From assembly GCF_028858725.1 (NCBI RefSeq), contig NC_084759.1, positions 138,862,171 through 138,926,170 on the forward strand: a stretch of 64,000 bases of DNA, given 5' to 3'. The notes beneath the pieces were generated by a model. The model was not told where the DNA came from and searched no databases. It was given only the letters and a program-made list of their open reading frames with translations. The position numbers were made by a program, and so were the translations under genes. Below, in pieces: positions 10,271 to 22,958 of this stretch (positions are counted from its first letter, which is position 1; each line of letters opens with the position of its first letter). This DNA comes from Colius striatus (taxonomy: Eukaryota > Chordata > Aves > Coliiformes > Coliidae).

Positions 10271-13200
10271 GATTCGGTCAATTTCCTCCAAAGGTTAGTA
10301 TCTGGAGGAGTAAGGCAGTAGAAACCAAAGGCAGGAAATAGTATGGATGGGGTCTAAACCTAGAAGACCTGACTTTCTATTTCCAGTTCTACTACAGATT
10401 TACTGTGTTAAAGGTATGTCACTTAAATTCCAAGCTGCTCCTCTCACCCTTTCTCTCAGAAGTTCTTTGAAGGAGAGTTTTAGTATGCATTTATTCAAGA
10501 CCAACGTGGTCTTGAATATCTAACATGGATAGAGCTTCTAGGTGTGACTGAATTGTAAACAGTTATTTCCAAGAAACTCAGCTTTGCTGATCAAAATCTT
10601 ACTTTAGAATGAAGAGAAGCAGCTGTTGTTTTTTTTTTTTTTCTGTGCAAGAACAGTTGCACTAAAGAAAAGCAAAATACTACTGCTTCATGTGATATTT
10701 CTATGTAACTCAAGGAAGGATCACTCATATCCTTGTGTGCCTAAAGGTGCCTAACACTTCCTTCAATTCATATGAATTAAATGCTTAGACACCAAATCAA
10801 AAAAGGTATTCACTGCAAAGCTATCTTGCAGAGGTGGCAGAAGGGAAGCAGTATTGTCTCCTGTCTCAGTATTTGGAGGTTTGTTTTTTTGAGTGATGAA
10901 AGAAAGTAGAGAAGGTTGAAGAGGGTGGGAACTGGAATGTTAGTGAAATGTTAGTCAGTGAGCATTGGACTGTTTGGCAAGGTTGTTTAGTGAAATAATT
11001 TTATGGCAAAGGCCAATGTGAAGGCCAGGGTAACATCTGAGGCTGATCACTTGCACGGAGTAGTTTTTGTGGACTGTAACAAGGTTTCTTTACCTGTAAG
11101 ATGGATGTGCCTGTTCAATTTTAGATGGGAATGGAAGCTTGAAAAGCACATAGAATGTTCAAGATCACAGGTTCTCTAGGCTGTCTGCCTGGATTTAAAG
11201 GTCAGCCTTCTGGTAGGACCTGTGCTCCTAACTTAACACAGTGTTTTTCCGAAGGACCAATGTCTTTACAAGTAGTCATCACTGTGGTATTGAAATGCCA
11301 CTTGAGAAAGCACTAAGGAATATGTTAGCTATGCTTTTCAAATGTGGCTATTAAACATCAGACAGATATAAATATGTTGTCAATTGACATTCAGAGCTCT
11401 TAGTGTAGGCGACTAAATAAGGGCTTAGCCCAGTGTGTTTGAAAGTGCTGTGCTCATACAGAAATTATGAAAGGGAAGTGATCTGAAGATGAATTACTGC
11501 CTCCTATGCGTTCCAGAGGACAGCTGGGATTTGGTCTGAGCAAGTTGCTGAGTGGGAGCCTACTTCTGCTCTGAATTTTTTCCTGTGTGCAAACTTGTAA
11601 AAGTATCAGTCACAGCAGAACACCAGTTTTTTTTTTCAGACATCCACCCCATAACATTAAAAAAAGCTCTATAATCTTAGTGTTACTTTTGTAAAATAAA
11701 AGCACATTTTGATAAGCGTTGACCAAAGATGACTTTTTTTTTTAAAAGGAAGAGATAGTGTTTATTTCACTTGTTTTAAGATTCCAGGTATTGGAATATA
11801 GTTCTCAGTGTTGATAGGCACAGTGTTGCTTTGTTTCTATGCAGATACTGCTGCCATATCAGTAGTGCATTTAACTGTACTGTCAATATCTATAAAGCTC
11901 AATATGAAGACTATGCATGTACAGCCTTCATCTTTCCAGTGCCCACTGAATTCTAGAACTGCTAATAGACTGCTGACCTGTCAGGTAGCTGTATCTCACC
12001 AGCTCTAGCATTGCCAGATTCGAGAACTGTTAACTATATTTACTGCTGTGGTATTAAATAAACTGGATATTAGCTGGATGTATCAAAGCCTTTTTTTTTT
12101 TTTTCCCCTTTACTGTAGTATACAGATACAGACTTCTTGTTTTGATTACTGTAAAAGTGAAGCACCAGACAGATCTGGAATTCAAATTTGAAAGAGTAGA
12201 TCTGGGAATCAGATACTTGCACAAAAAAATGCCTCTAGCTATATTTTTCGTACACAATGAAGAAGCCTTCATGTACTTCTATGCAGTGAACGGTAGGGAA
12301 CGTTTCTAAAAATCTGTATCCTTTAAAAATTTGTCAGGACAGCCCCAGAGAAGCTAATTAATTTTGATTTGCTCATATTAATGGAAATACGAACTTTCAG
12401 GTAGGTGGAATCTGTGGTATACACGGTTTTCCTTACATTTTTGTTCAAATGGGTCCAAGTGTTGGAACTCAGAGTGACTGTATTCTGGCCCCTTGCTAGG
12501 CTTCACTCACCTGAAAACCAGCTGAAACAGATGCAGGATGCATTTATATTTAAGCATACAGAAGCATCCCATATAGACATGATTTTACGGTCTTGGGATC
12601 AGGATTTCACTTGTCTTTTATTGCTGTTAAGTGCAGATGAACAAGAGTGCAGAATCTGAGAAGGAATTAAATTTTAAAGCAGTAAAGCAGATACACACTT
12701 CCCCTTTCCAAGTACGTTTTAGTAATATGTATTTTTTTAAAAAAGTGAAGGCCTTTTAAAGAAAAATGAAATACCTAAAGAGCATTTGTATACTGCTAAG
12801 TGTTCTTGGGGTTTTAACAGTGAAGGTAATGTGTTACTGGCTTAGCCACATTTTTAAATGCTAGCAAGAGCCCTGTTGCATAACACAGTGAATGATGTAA
12901 CTGATGTTAAATGCTCAACCTTGTTAGTGACATCACATAGAGGACGTTGAACTTGTTGTGGAAACATGTATTTTTGTTGCTGTGGTTTGCTTGCATGTGA
13001 CTGTCCTTTCTCACTGAAATATTTTGAAATTGTCATATAAGAGTTAAAAGTATCTGGAAGTCTTTGTTTATATGATCTTTCTCGTTTCAGTAAAATTTGC
13101 TTGAGAAAGGCACTCTGAATTGATCTTCAGCTTGTTTTTACTTTAAGAACAGTGACATAAAAGCAGAGAGGTTCTACTGATGTATAAAGGTAATAGCCCC

Positions 13201-14513
13201 TGGCTCCCCGGTGCTGTCTCTCAGAGAGCTTTAGGGAGGTTTTTGAAGCTCACTCTTACTGCATTTTTGAAATAAACAATCCAGACAAACACAACTTCAG
13301 CTCCTTTTCCTGCTGTCATATCTGTGTGTATTAAACTTTTTGTAAATCTCACTATATTCACATTCACAACAAGGCAGAAGGAAAATCATGACAGAGAAAC
13401 TTGAAGCGTGATACTCCTGGAAGAGGGAAAAATTAAGTGCAGTGTTGAGTAGACTAACTAAACATACTGTTTCTTTCTAATATATTTAAATCAGGATGGT
13501 AACAAAAAAAGGTGGATCAGAAGTTATGGATGTTATGCTTTACTCTGAAGACAAAAGTAGCTGAGGCTACATTTCTAGCCCATTGCTAGAAGCTGATTCT
13601 GAAGTGATGGAAGGATGAATATTGAAGTGCAAAAACCTTGTCGGTCATATGGGGATAGTCTTGTTTCTTTCCTTTCTGTCTATCTGACTATGCTGCTTGA
13701 AGATGATGCACGAGCAGATAGTGGAAGATGTCTGATTCTGGCATTCTGTCCATCTAGGAGGCAGAGAGTGGGATGGGTGCTGTGGCTGTCAGCCTGAACA
13801 GGTATGGTGACACTGACAACTGGATCCAGAAAAATCAATGGTGTTTTCAGATAGTATGTTATAAAGAAGAAGGTATTATGAATACCACTCAAAGCAAAAC
13901 TAAAGTGCAGTAAGTATCCAGGAATATGCATTTTTTTCATCATGATGCCTGTTGAAGCAAGTGTTTTAGGTTAATGAAGTTTTCATACAGAGCTGCTTTG
14001 TTCATGGACAGAGGAACAAACTCCATAGGCTTGAGAAGAATCCTTGCCTGTCTGTTCTGAAGGAAGAAATATTTTTTTTTTAAAAAAGACTGTTAGACTA
14101 CTAGAATAAGCCAGAGGAATGCTGAATGATACTATATATTAAGAAAATGAGCCCTCTACTTCCTTAAACCTGTCCACAGGAACACAGGCCTTAATCTGCC
14201 CTTTGGGAATAAAAACAAAGAAAAGCTAAATTTTGATATCCAGTTCAGTTTAAAAAGTTTGAAGAGTTTGAAAAGCCCTTGTTTATGTGCCTAAATGTGG
14301 ATCTAGGTACCTAACTGCCAACTTTTGTTGCTCTAAAATTTGGGTTTGATTTTTCTGTAGAGTACTTTAAATGGCTAGGGTGCCTTCCCTGCATCCCCCA
14401 CTGCCGCCTTGATATTATGTGAGACAGGCAGGCTATTCTGGGTATAAAGTTATTTTTAAACAGACATTACTCTTTTCCAGAAACAGACAGTAAGTTTCTG
14501 TCTTCTTTTAATT
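10271..14513. other. Non-coding sequence downstream of RERGL
   Basis: This may include extended RERGL 3' UTR at its start. It contains a MIR-like relic at 10360-10460 and scattered T- and A-runs. I see no exon or RNA gene. Confidence 0.65.
10360..10460 (+). mobile_element. MIR-like SINE relic downstream of RERGL
   Basis: The order AGACCTGACTTTC, CCAGTTCTACTACAGATTTACTGTG, then GTCACTTAAAT matches the tRNA-unrelated core of MIR SINEs (gacctgggttc, cagctctgccac, actgtgtgacc, gtcacttaac). It is strongly degenerate. MIR-like relics are known in amniote genomes; the assignment here is by eye. Confidence 0.5.
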
Positions 14514-14680
14514 GCTTTACAAAGTAAATTGAGTCCCTCTGGTTATATAATTAATATCCACGTTTAGTCCTAGATATTTGACATGACTTGAGCCATTTAC
14601 TACTACATTCATTTTTTAAGACTGGTTAGGAGTTCAGATATGTGTTTAATTCCCAATGAACTCTGTAAAGCATCCTGAGT
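14514..14680 (+). repeat. Ancient dispersed repeat, copy A
   Basis: GCTTTACAAAGTAAATTGAGTCCC and the following bases align colinearly with copy B at 16067-16228: roughly 38 of the first 48 positions agree by eye, then a weaker match through the CCCAATGAACTCTGTAAAGCATCCTGAG-like portion. The family is not recognised. Confidence 0.5.
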
Positions 14681-16066
14681 TTTTCCAGTGAAGGCCGCTA
14701 ACAGCACAGAGAAATGTGTACTACAAGCAAGAGAAGTGAAGAACAGAGCTCTTATCATGGGGTTTGAGCCAAATGATCTATGCAGGTCTGTCTTATACAC
14801 TACGGTGTTCGTATTCAGCAGCAAAAATAGCATTATATCTATATTACACATTGTATTTTTCTACTTGAAATAAATGTAAACCAAAATTAAAACATTTGAC
14901 CTAAAAATTAGAAGCATTGTGGAATCTAGTGAAGATGTCATTTTTAATAGACACAACTTTTTAAATAGGCTTCACGCAAGGTTTTGGTTGTGAGTTTTGT
15001 TCTTTTTTGGGTTTTTTTTTCAAAACGATTTCTAACTTTTCAGCCCATTTTCCACCCGGAAAAAACTTTATTTTAAAGATGTTTTGCGCCTCTGAAAGTT
15101 TAACAGTCTTTTGCTGAGTGCCTTTTAAAGGTAACACGCTGCTTAATGAGGAGAAACTTGGCAGTTTTACTGCTTCCCACAGCTCCCTCTCGTGGCTCTT
15201 TGCTCACACATCATCCTCCTCAGCGAGCAATGAAGCTCTTTAGTTTCTCCTCAGGTTGAAACAGCAGTGCTAATAAACCTAACAATGCTGATCACAAAGT
15301 GCAGGTAAAAATCCTCCTGCCTTCCAATATTATAAAATTCGGCTATCGATTATGCTGAGCTCAACACTATGACATTTCATGGGCTTCGTTTGACAGTATC
15401 CTTACTAATAAAAATGCAAATGTTGATGAGGTTTTTCTCACAGTTGATGCTTCTGAGCTCAACTGTTCACTGAAATAAAGTTCAGCTATCTCGTCTAAGA
15501 TGTTGAAAGGTTTCCTGTTAACATACCATCCATACATATTAATGTCCAAAGGCTTGAAAGCTTCTATCATTTTCTCAGCTACACTTATTGGTCTGATAAG
15601 AGGTCTGACCTCCACCTTGTCTTTCTAGAGCTTCCTGAAGCTATTATCCCCAGAACATGACAGAGAGACACGACAGGGAGCTAAGGCAGAGTTAGGCAAC
15701 AGCATTTCTTCTCTTATCTGTAAGCTGTAGTATAAACACACAACTTCAATGTTTAAATAAGCAACATCACTTACTGGAAAAGCTCCAAGTTTGGACTCAC
15801 CTGGCCCAATATAGAGGTCTGCTTCTAGATTCTCATCTCATCTCATCTGGAGGCCTTTCTACCAAACATTTTACATCATCAAGGTGATTCCTCAAATAAC
15901 ATGAGTGAATCACTCTCCAAAAGTCATTAAACTCTCCATCAACTATAAAGGTAATTAGGATTGGGGATCTCTAAATTTAGGTGAAATGAATCATGTTCCA
16001 AATATGGCCTCTTGGGGCTCTTTGCTAGCTGTTTTGCCCTTCAGCACTACAGAGCCCATCTGTCCT
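14681..16066. other. Intergenic sequence, no gene seen
   Basis: An 82-codon open frame lies on the - strand at 15367-15615 but resembles no family I know and has no promoter or splice context. A short ATCTC pentamer run occurs at about 15833-15850. Otherwise nothing is recognised. Confidence 0.6.
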
Positions 16067-16228
16067 ACTTTACAAAGTCAACTGAGTCCCTATGGTTAGA
16101 CAATTAACATCTAACTTGAGATGACCATTGGGTCATTTAATGCTAAATGTATTTCATATGATTGATCAGGGTGCTGGATTATATTTGATCCCTGCTGAGT
16201 TTCATGAAACACCCTGAAATCCAACTGT
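16067..16228 (+). repeat. Ancient dispersed repeat, copy B
   Basis: This is the partner of copy A at 14514-14680, same orientation, about 1.55 kb apart. The best block is ACTTTACAAAGTCAACTGAGTCCC plus TGGTTAGACAATTAACATC. The spacing of the second matching block is also preserved, which argues for common descent and not chance. Confidence 0.5.
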
Positions 16229-18320
16229 CACATGTTAAATTAATTGATGGACTGTAAATGAAGCCAAGGGTAAGTTAACTGTGTAGTGCCACAGATTGCT
16301 TCCAAGCTAGCTCATTAAAAACTAACTAGCAGACCTTGATGCTTCACTGCAGTCTGCAGCAAAGCCATATTTTAAATGCTTGCCTATGGTAAACCCAAAA
16401 GCCTTAGGTGGATCAGAAAGTTAAATCAGGTCTCCTTACTGCCAAGCTAGTGATTCAGCTAATCATCTGTTTTCTCACTTGGAAAATATGTTTCAACAAT
16501 TTGTGTGTGAGCAAAGATATTAGTTAGCTTTGTGACTTATTCCAACAGCAATTACCTATATATGGTAAGAACCAAGCTCATTACTTGCAAATAGACAGCA
16601 TAAAATCTCTGCATCACTTATGCCTTGATTTGCCATTTCATGTCCTCCTCTTTGCAACTGGAAGATTTTGCACCAGATGGCTCTAATCTTAAAATATTTA
16701 TTTAAACAGAAAGCTTAACTACAACAACAAAGTTGTTCAGTGACCTATTTCCTTTAGACCACTGGTGTAAGGCCAGAGTCACACGAGTTTCTCTTCACAT
16801 CTCCAGCTATTACAGCACTACAGTATACAAAACAACCATATGAGAAATCCAGAAGCATGCATGTTGTTAATGGAGCAGATGGCTGCTGCTATAGAATATA
16901 TGCAGCAGTTGAATTGTAAATGTCTTTCCCTCATTGAACGTGTTAATTTGTGTCTCTGCTATATTCTGAGAAATTTGTTTTCATGAATCTTAGGGGAAGA
17001 CAAAGCATTTTGAAACTTTACTTCCTCTTTCAAATTCAGCTGATATTTACTAACAGAAGTTGGTAAAGGGAGAATGTACTGACAGGGCAGTTCAGGAAAG
17101 ATTCAGTGGGTATCTACACTGGAATCTAGGCTGAAATATTACTATACACTTTTTTTTTCCTCTTATACAGTTAAATTGGTAGAATAGAACAGAAATTGCT
17201 TCATGGTTTCTTCCATGTGAGATATCACCAGGGTAGCATCTTTTACTTTGCAACAAGATAGCTGCATGGATAAAAACCCTTAATTTAAAAACAATCGCAT
17301 CTACAACAATGGATAATTAGATGGATAATGTCTTGCTGGCATATAGGTAGGCCTCATTCTTCAAATTCTCTGCATGAGAATGCCCTCTGAGTGAGCTTTC
17401 CTACTTAATAATGACGAGTCACATAGGTAAAGCTACTTGTGTATAAGGGTTCTTATGATTGCTGGGCTGATCTAAATGGATGCACAATTATATGATTAAA
17501 TACAGCAACATTTTTACTAACTACATATAATTTTGGCTGTCACTCAGAATTCAATTGCATTAGATGATTCAATAAATGACTGAGGTAGTCTGGGATCTGT
17601 CCTATACAGACCTTAGGGAATTCTGCAAATACTGAGCTAAATCATATAACTTCTCTTAGACGCAAATGGAAAATGTTTACAAAGGAACTAATCTATATTC
17701 ATCCTTTGCAGTGTTTGAAATCTCCTTCTGTTTGCTTGCATTTTTGATCATTAATACAGATTTAGAAACAAATGCTATTGTGCATGTAGCTGTTTCTCTA
17801 AGTACATAGGGTGCACGCAGTTTAGCTTATTTTAGAAAAAAAGCCAGTACATACAAATTTATCTCTCCTGAATGGTCCAGTCTCACTTCATAGAACTAGT
17901 TAAACTATTTTTTTTCCCATCTAGGCATTAAACAGTGCCTCTGAATACATTTTGTCTGTACTAATGTGGTAAGCCTCCTAGGAAGCACATGAGCTATGCT
18001 CAGCTTAGCAATTTACTCTTTCTCCTTTCTGTTGTTTCCTTCTCAGTCCACCTTCAAACTCTGGATCTCATTGTTAACAATTTAGTAGCAGAGGGTATGT
18101 ATGTTCTGATTGCTAATACATAGAATAGGTGTATTACAGATTATTAGAACAGATATAGTACAGCTTATTGTCATGTCCTGGTCTATTTTTAACAGAATGT
18201 ACTGTTACGTGTCTGGGGAAGCAGAGGGGCATGGGAGAAACATTTCCGCCTCTCTTCCCTTTCCATATGAACAGACAAATGCACTTGTGATAAATCTGCT
18301 CTAGTTCACAACTATGTAAT
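16229..18320. other. AT-rich intergenic sequence, nothing recognised
   Basis: No coding exon, RNA gene or repeat family is recognised in this stretch. Confidence 0.6.
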
Positions 18321-18626
18321 GGTGGGTGCCAGGAGGATGGAGCCAGGCTCTTCTCAGTGATGGTCAATGATAGGACAAGGGGCAATGGGTATAAGCTGGA
18401 ACATAAGAGGTTCCAAAGAAATACAAGGAAGAATTTCTTCACTGTGAGTGTGACGGAGCACTGGAACAGGCTGCTCAGATGGGTTATGGAGTCTCCTTCT
18501 CTGAGGACACTCAAAACCCACCTGGATAAGTTCCTGTGTGACCTGCTCTACATGGTCGTGCTCTGGCAGTGGGGTTGGACTAGATGATCTCTTGAGATCT
18601 TTTCCAACCCCTAAGATTCTGTGATT
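18321..18626 (+). mobile_element. CR1 LINE 3' end
   Basis: About 305 bases of CR1 3' sequence: GGTGCCAGGAGGATGGAGCC, GACAAGGGGCAATGGG, GAAGAATTTCTTCACTGTGAG, GAGCACTGGAACAGGCTGC, GGACTAGATGATCTCTTGAGATC, then TTCCAACCCCTAAGATTCTGTGATT at the tail. It is 5'-truncated and looks younger than the copy in RERGL intron 3. Its reading frame residue RNTRKNFFT is shared almost exactly with the minus-strand copy at 21841-22591, so both are probably one subfamily. Confidence 0.94.
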
Positions 18627-20284
18627 TTGGAAGTCCATGCTAACATACCTGAATGGAGGTCAAATTAGAGCAACACATACAACAATTTAAATGTGTATAT
18701 TAGCATTTGTCAGGCATAAATTACAGAATAAATAGATAACATAGACTGTGCATCGTAATTCCTGCATTTCCACTTTGGCCAGAGTACTCTCACATGCAGA
18801 ACAGGAGAGACAGAGATGCTGGTCTGAGAGAAGTTCTGAAGTCTCTTTATAAGAGGACACCATAGTCAGCAACACTCTTCCTTGCAATTAACTAGTATTT
18901 TTACTTCCTTTTACCCCAAATGAAAGGATTAATTTTGCATCAAAACTGATTTCTTACTAGGCGATGTTTTGGGCCAAAATTACTGTCCGAGTAACACATA
19001 TTTTCCGTACAGACCCTGTTGAAACTCATCATATGAGAACTGATCTAAGCTAAATTTGAATGATCAGGTTGGAAATTAGAAGCAGTCCAGTTTAACCTCA
19101 GCGTTACTCTTCACAGCAGACATGCACTCAAAGGATTGAGAAGGTGCACTGATAAATAAAGCACTTGTCTCATTGGTTCCACTCGACTTTTCTAAAATTG
19201 GCATTTCTCCAGATCCACCGAGCTACCTGAGCTACCTTGTACCTTTTGAAGAAGTATGCACAGAGCCTTTTGTCCAAACCCTCTTTTTTCCCCAGCTATC
19301 TCTCTTCCTTTGCTCAGCTGAATAGAAGAGGTGCAAGCCTTTGTTTTTAATTTGACTAATCTCTGGGTCAAATTCTGCTTGCTGTTATTCTGGAACAAAC
19401 ACAGAATGACTCCAGATTTACAGTGGTATAAGTGAGAACTAAATTATACCCTGAAAATTCATTTAAAAATCTTTCAGACACCTAAACAGATGGATAAATC
19501 AAGCACAGATTCTCAGGTCAACCTCTACCAGAAGGCATCTCTCATCTGACTTACGGTAGAAGTAAGATGCTATGATAGCAGTTAACAATAGAAAGAGAGA
19601 TACAGTAAGGGAGGCAAATATTTTTCCTTACCAAACTCACTTGATTTAATACAAGGCATGGCAAAATAATGATGACTTTGAGTGATACCTGTATGTTTTA
19701 TAGGTTTATAAATTGGTTGTAGTAAAATCTTATACATCCTATATCACTAGGTATTGTTTCAGCCTATTACAGCAGATATCTATCTAGAGTTGACTGAATT
19801 GTATTAATCTGATCCTAGTTTAATGATGCCTTAACATTTTTATGGGACAATTTAATGTTTGCAATATCCATGTTCCTTATTTGAAAGTGTGACTTATAGA
19901 TTCTCATCTTCCTTAAATTATGAAATCCTTCAGCTAATAAAGGAAAATGATTATGGTTTGCAAAAAGGCAAAGTCATTTAACAATCCATATAACTGTCTA
20001 TTGTAGGTCTTTGCATAATAATTGTAATTTAGCTATTAGGAGATCTAAAGGCAGTTATCAGTCATATGCCGGAATTCTGAGGACTAAGGGAAAACTCAAA
20101 TTATTTAAGGACTTTGTACTTTCTGAAGAGAGAAAAAAATACAGCAGAAATCAATAATACTTTTAGCAATGAAAAAAACCTGTTCTACTGAAATAACCAG
20201 TTTTTGATGACAATTTGTCTAACTATCCAATATTAAAATTTTTAAGTTTCCCCCATTTCACTGTAACAAAATCATCTTCAATTT
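18627..20284. other. Intergenic sequence, nothing recognised
   Basis: No convincing coding or RNA feature is visible; open frames are short and unstructured. Confidence 0.6.
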
Positions 20285-20385
20285 ATGCAGTTACTTCTGT
20301 AAGCCAGGAAAGCCAAGTCAGGAATTGAACCTACAATTTTTGATGCCCAAGATTTTCCATTTTCCCCACCAGCTATATGAAAAGA
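20285..20385 (-). mobile_element. tRNA-derived SINE relic (MIR-like)
   Basis: Read on the - strand it shows TAGCTGGTGGGG (A-box-like) followed about 45 bases later by a perfect B-box, GGTTCAATTCC, and a CTGACTTGGCT continuation as in MIR SINEs. Internal RNA polymerase III promoter boxes in this order indicate a tRNA-derived SINE; the decay prevents a firm family call. Confidence 0.45.
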
Positions 20386-20699
20386 AGTGATTCAAAGAAA
20401 TCAGATGGACTGTAAATTTGAAGAGTATTTATTTTTCAATTTGAAATGACTACCTAAAATTGATTTCATATCAAAGATATATCTTGACTGTTTCCTTCAC
20501 TGAAGAGGAAACCACACATGTGAGTCCAGCTTAGATAATGGCACATGCTTTCATAAGTCATACACTATGACCAATCCTATGCAATTATGGGATTCTCTTT
20601 TCAGATCACAACCCTCCTTCCTCCAGCTCCCAGCTGTCCTCACCAAGAGTTGTACCAGGACGCTTGACATCTGGCTGAGGTGACCACCCTCACCTCAGT

Positions 20700-21481
20700 C
20701 TATGAAGATTATGTAGCAAGTATCCTTAGAAGCCATTTCCAGACATGTGGCTAAGAAGATGACTAGGAACACTGAGTATATATTTACCAAGGAAAAAGTT
20801 GTTCCTAACCACTGTGATCACTTTCTATGATGAAGCTGGTGTCTTATGTGGATGCGGGCAGAGCAGTAGTTCAAAGTTTAACTGGATCTGGTTTCTGCAG
20901 GCATTTGTCATGGCTTGATACTGAGACTGACACTATGTAGCATGTCCATTGACAGTCCCTGTAACAGAAGAGAATCCAAGCTTAGCAAGTTTGTGGATGA
21001 CACCAACTGTGATGCTGCTATTCGGACAGACCTCTGGAAAGAGGCAGAGACAATCTGGAGGACTGAGCTAACAAGAAGCCTCACGAAGTTCAGCAAAACA
21101 AATATGGAATCCTTCATCTAGGACTTCATACAGCAGTATAGTCTGTGGTTTGAGCAAATGAGAAGGCAACTCTGCAGAAAAGGAGTTGGTGATCCTAGTG
21201 GAAAAGTTGGACTTGAGTCAATGGTGTGCTCTTGTCACTACAAAGGCCAACTGCATCCTGGATTGTGTTAGTAAGGACACAGTCAGCAGATTAAGAAGAG
21301 AGCAGATTGTCCCCTACTTGATACTTACATGACTGCTTCCGAAAGACTGTGCGGTTTCTGTCCTTCTCGTACAAGAGAAACAGGCTTGAATTAGTTCAAC
21401 ACAGACCTAGAAAGCTGTTTGAAGGGCTAGACCACATGGTGTGTTTGCAGAGACTGAGGGAAATGTGTTTATTTAGCCTGG
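20700..21481 (+). mobile_element. Older CR1 LINE, 5' part, interrupted by an LTR
   Basis: CR1 pol-derived sequence: AGAAGCCATTTCCAGACATG, ATTTACCAAGGAAAAAG, TTCTATGATGAAGCTG, and a frame with KLSKFVDDTN (the reverse transcriptase FADDT motif region) near 20980-21010, then ACTGAGGGAAATGTG...TTTAGCCTGG. The element stops at 21481 exactly where an LTR begins and resumes at 22959. The left limit is approximate. Confidence 0.85.
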
Positions 21482-21840
21482 TGTCATGGGTTTGTGTGGA
21501 GCTGTTTCTGGTAAGGGGGAAGGGGCTTTAAAGATGACTCCTGTAAGAAGTTGCTAAAAACTTTCCCTGTCTCCAAGTCAGACCCACTTCTGAGACTGAG
21601 CCAATTGGGCACCTCCATGATCACTTTTTAAGAACAAGCTGTAGCTGTTGGGAAAAACTTAAGCTGGAGAGGTTTGTTAAGGACTGTACCCTGTGGAAAG
21701 GACTCTGTTGGAGTAGAGAAAGAATGTGAAGAGTTTTCCCCTTCTGAGAAGAAAGAAGTGTCAGAGACCATCTGTGAGGGACTGACCACATCCTTCATTC
21801 CTCACCTACCCGTGCCATTGAGGGGTGAAGAGGTAGAGAT
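21482..21840 (+). mobile_element. ERVL-type solo LTR, left part
   Basis: It opens TGTCATGGGTTTGTGTGGAGC, the typical start of avian ERVL-like LTRs, and lies inside an older CR1. The left flank CCTGG (21477-21481) pairs with CCTAG (22959-22963) as a 5-bp target-site duplication with one mismatch. The LTR is split by a CR1 insertion at 21841. No internal retroviral genes are present. Confidence 0.8.
21834..21840 (+). repeat. Target-site duplication (TAGAGAT), left copy
   Basis: TAGAGAT here is repeated exactly at 22592-22598, on the two sides of the minus-strand CR1. A 7-bp match at both precise edges supports insertion of that CR1 into the LTR. Confidence 0.65.
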
Positions 21841-22591
21841 CACAGAACCACAGAATCTTAAGGGTTGGAAGGGATCTCAAGAGGTCATCTAGTCCAACCC
21901 CGCTTCCAGAGCAGGACCACCTCGAGTAGCTCACACAGGAAATTGTGCAGGTGGGTTTTGAATGTCTGCAGAGAAGGAGACTCCATAACCCACCTGGGCA
22001 GCCTGTTCCAATGCGCCATCACTCTTGCAGTGAAGAAATTCTTCCTTGTATTTCTTTGGAACCTCTTGTGTTCCAGCTTATACCTATTACCCCTTGTCCT
22101 ATCATTAGCCATCACTGAGAAGAGCCTGGCTTCATCCTCCTGACACCCACCCTTTATGTATTTGTAAACATTAATGAGGTCACCCCTCAGTCTCCTCCAA
22201 GCTAAAGATCCCCAGCTCCCTCAGCCTTTTGTGATAAGGGAGATGCTCCACTCCATCATCTTTGTGGCCCTGCAGTGAACTCTCTTCAGCAGCTCCCTGT
22301 CCTTGAACTGAGGGGCCCACAAATGGACACAATATTCCAGATGCAGTCTCACGAGGGCAGAGTAGAGGGGGAGAAGAACCTCTCTCAACCTACTGCCCAT
22401 AGTCCTTCTCATGGATGCCATTAGCCTTCTTGGCCACAAGAGCACATTGCTGGCTCAACCAGTTCATTTCAATGAACTCAATCAGTTAGCAATCCACCTC
22501 TCTACCTTATCATCCAGCCGACACTTTCTCAGTTTTGCTGTGAGGATGATATGGGAGACGGTGTCAAGATAAATCACATCCACTGCATAAA
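21841..22591 (-). mobile_element. CR1 LINE nested in the LTR
   Basis: Read on the + strand it begins with two CACAGAA-type octamers and CTTAAGGGTTGGAAGGGATC, the reversed CR1 3' end, and runs to GTGTCAAG...ATCACATCCACTGC in pol. On the - strand a frame at 22221-22445 contains the CR1 pol C-terminal landmark [16 protein letters not shown]. It is 5'-truncated with an internal deletion near 22567, and is flanked by TAGAGAT duplications. Confidence 0.93.
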
Positions 22592-22958
22592 TAGAGATAT
22601 TTGGAGCAGTGAGCTGGGCCCGGGAAGAAAGGAGGGGTGAGGAAGGGAGATCTTAAAGTGCTGGTTGTATTTTTCTCATCTTGCTCTGGTTTTGCTTTTT
22701 GTTCTGTTCTATTTCCTGTATGTAGTGGAATAAACTTACTTTCCTCTCTAAGTCAGGTAGCAGAGTCTGTTTTGCCCAGGACCATAATTGGCAGTGAGCC
22801 CTTCCTGCCCTTGTCTCAATTGATAAGGTCCTTGGTTATTTTTTTTTCCCTCCCATCTCACTGGGGCCTGCAACACCCTAAGGATGGCTGGGGAGGATGG
22901 GAGCAGTGAGCAAGAGACTGTGTGGTATTTCGTTGCCAACTGGACCTGAATCATGAGA
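22592..22958 (+). mobile_element. ERVL-type solo LTR, right part
   Basis: This continues the LTR that starts at 21482. It contains an AATAAA polyadenylation signal at 22729-22734, a T-rich/U5-like region with GTCTGTTTTGCCCAGGACCATAA, and ends TGAATCATGAGA. Without the CR1 the LTR is about 720 bases. The U5 portion resembles, in order and words, the R-U5 of the minus-strand LTR copies at 51.2 and 57.0 kb. Confidence 0.8.

Noticed and set aside
15367..15615. 82-codon minus-strand open frame
   Set aside because: It has a fairly protein-like composition but no homology, conserved motif, splice context or polyadenylation signal that I can identify. A translated search would decide.
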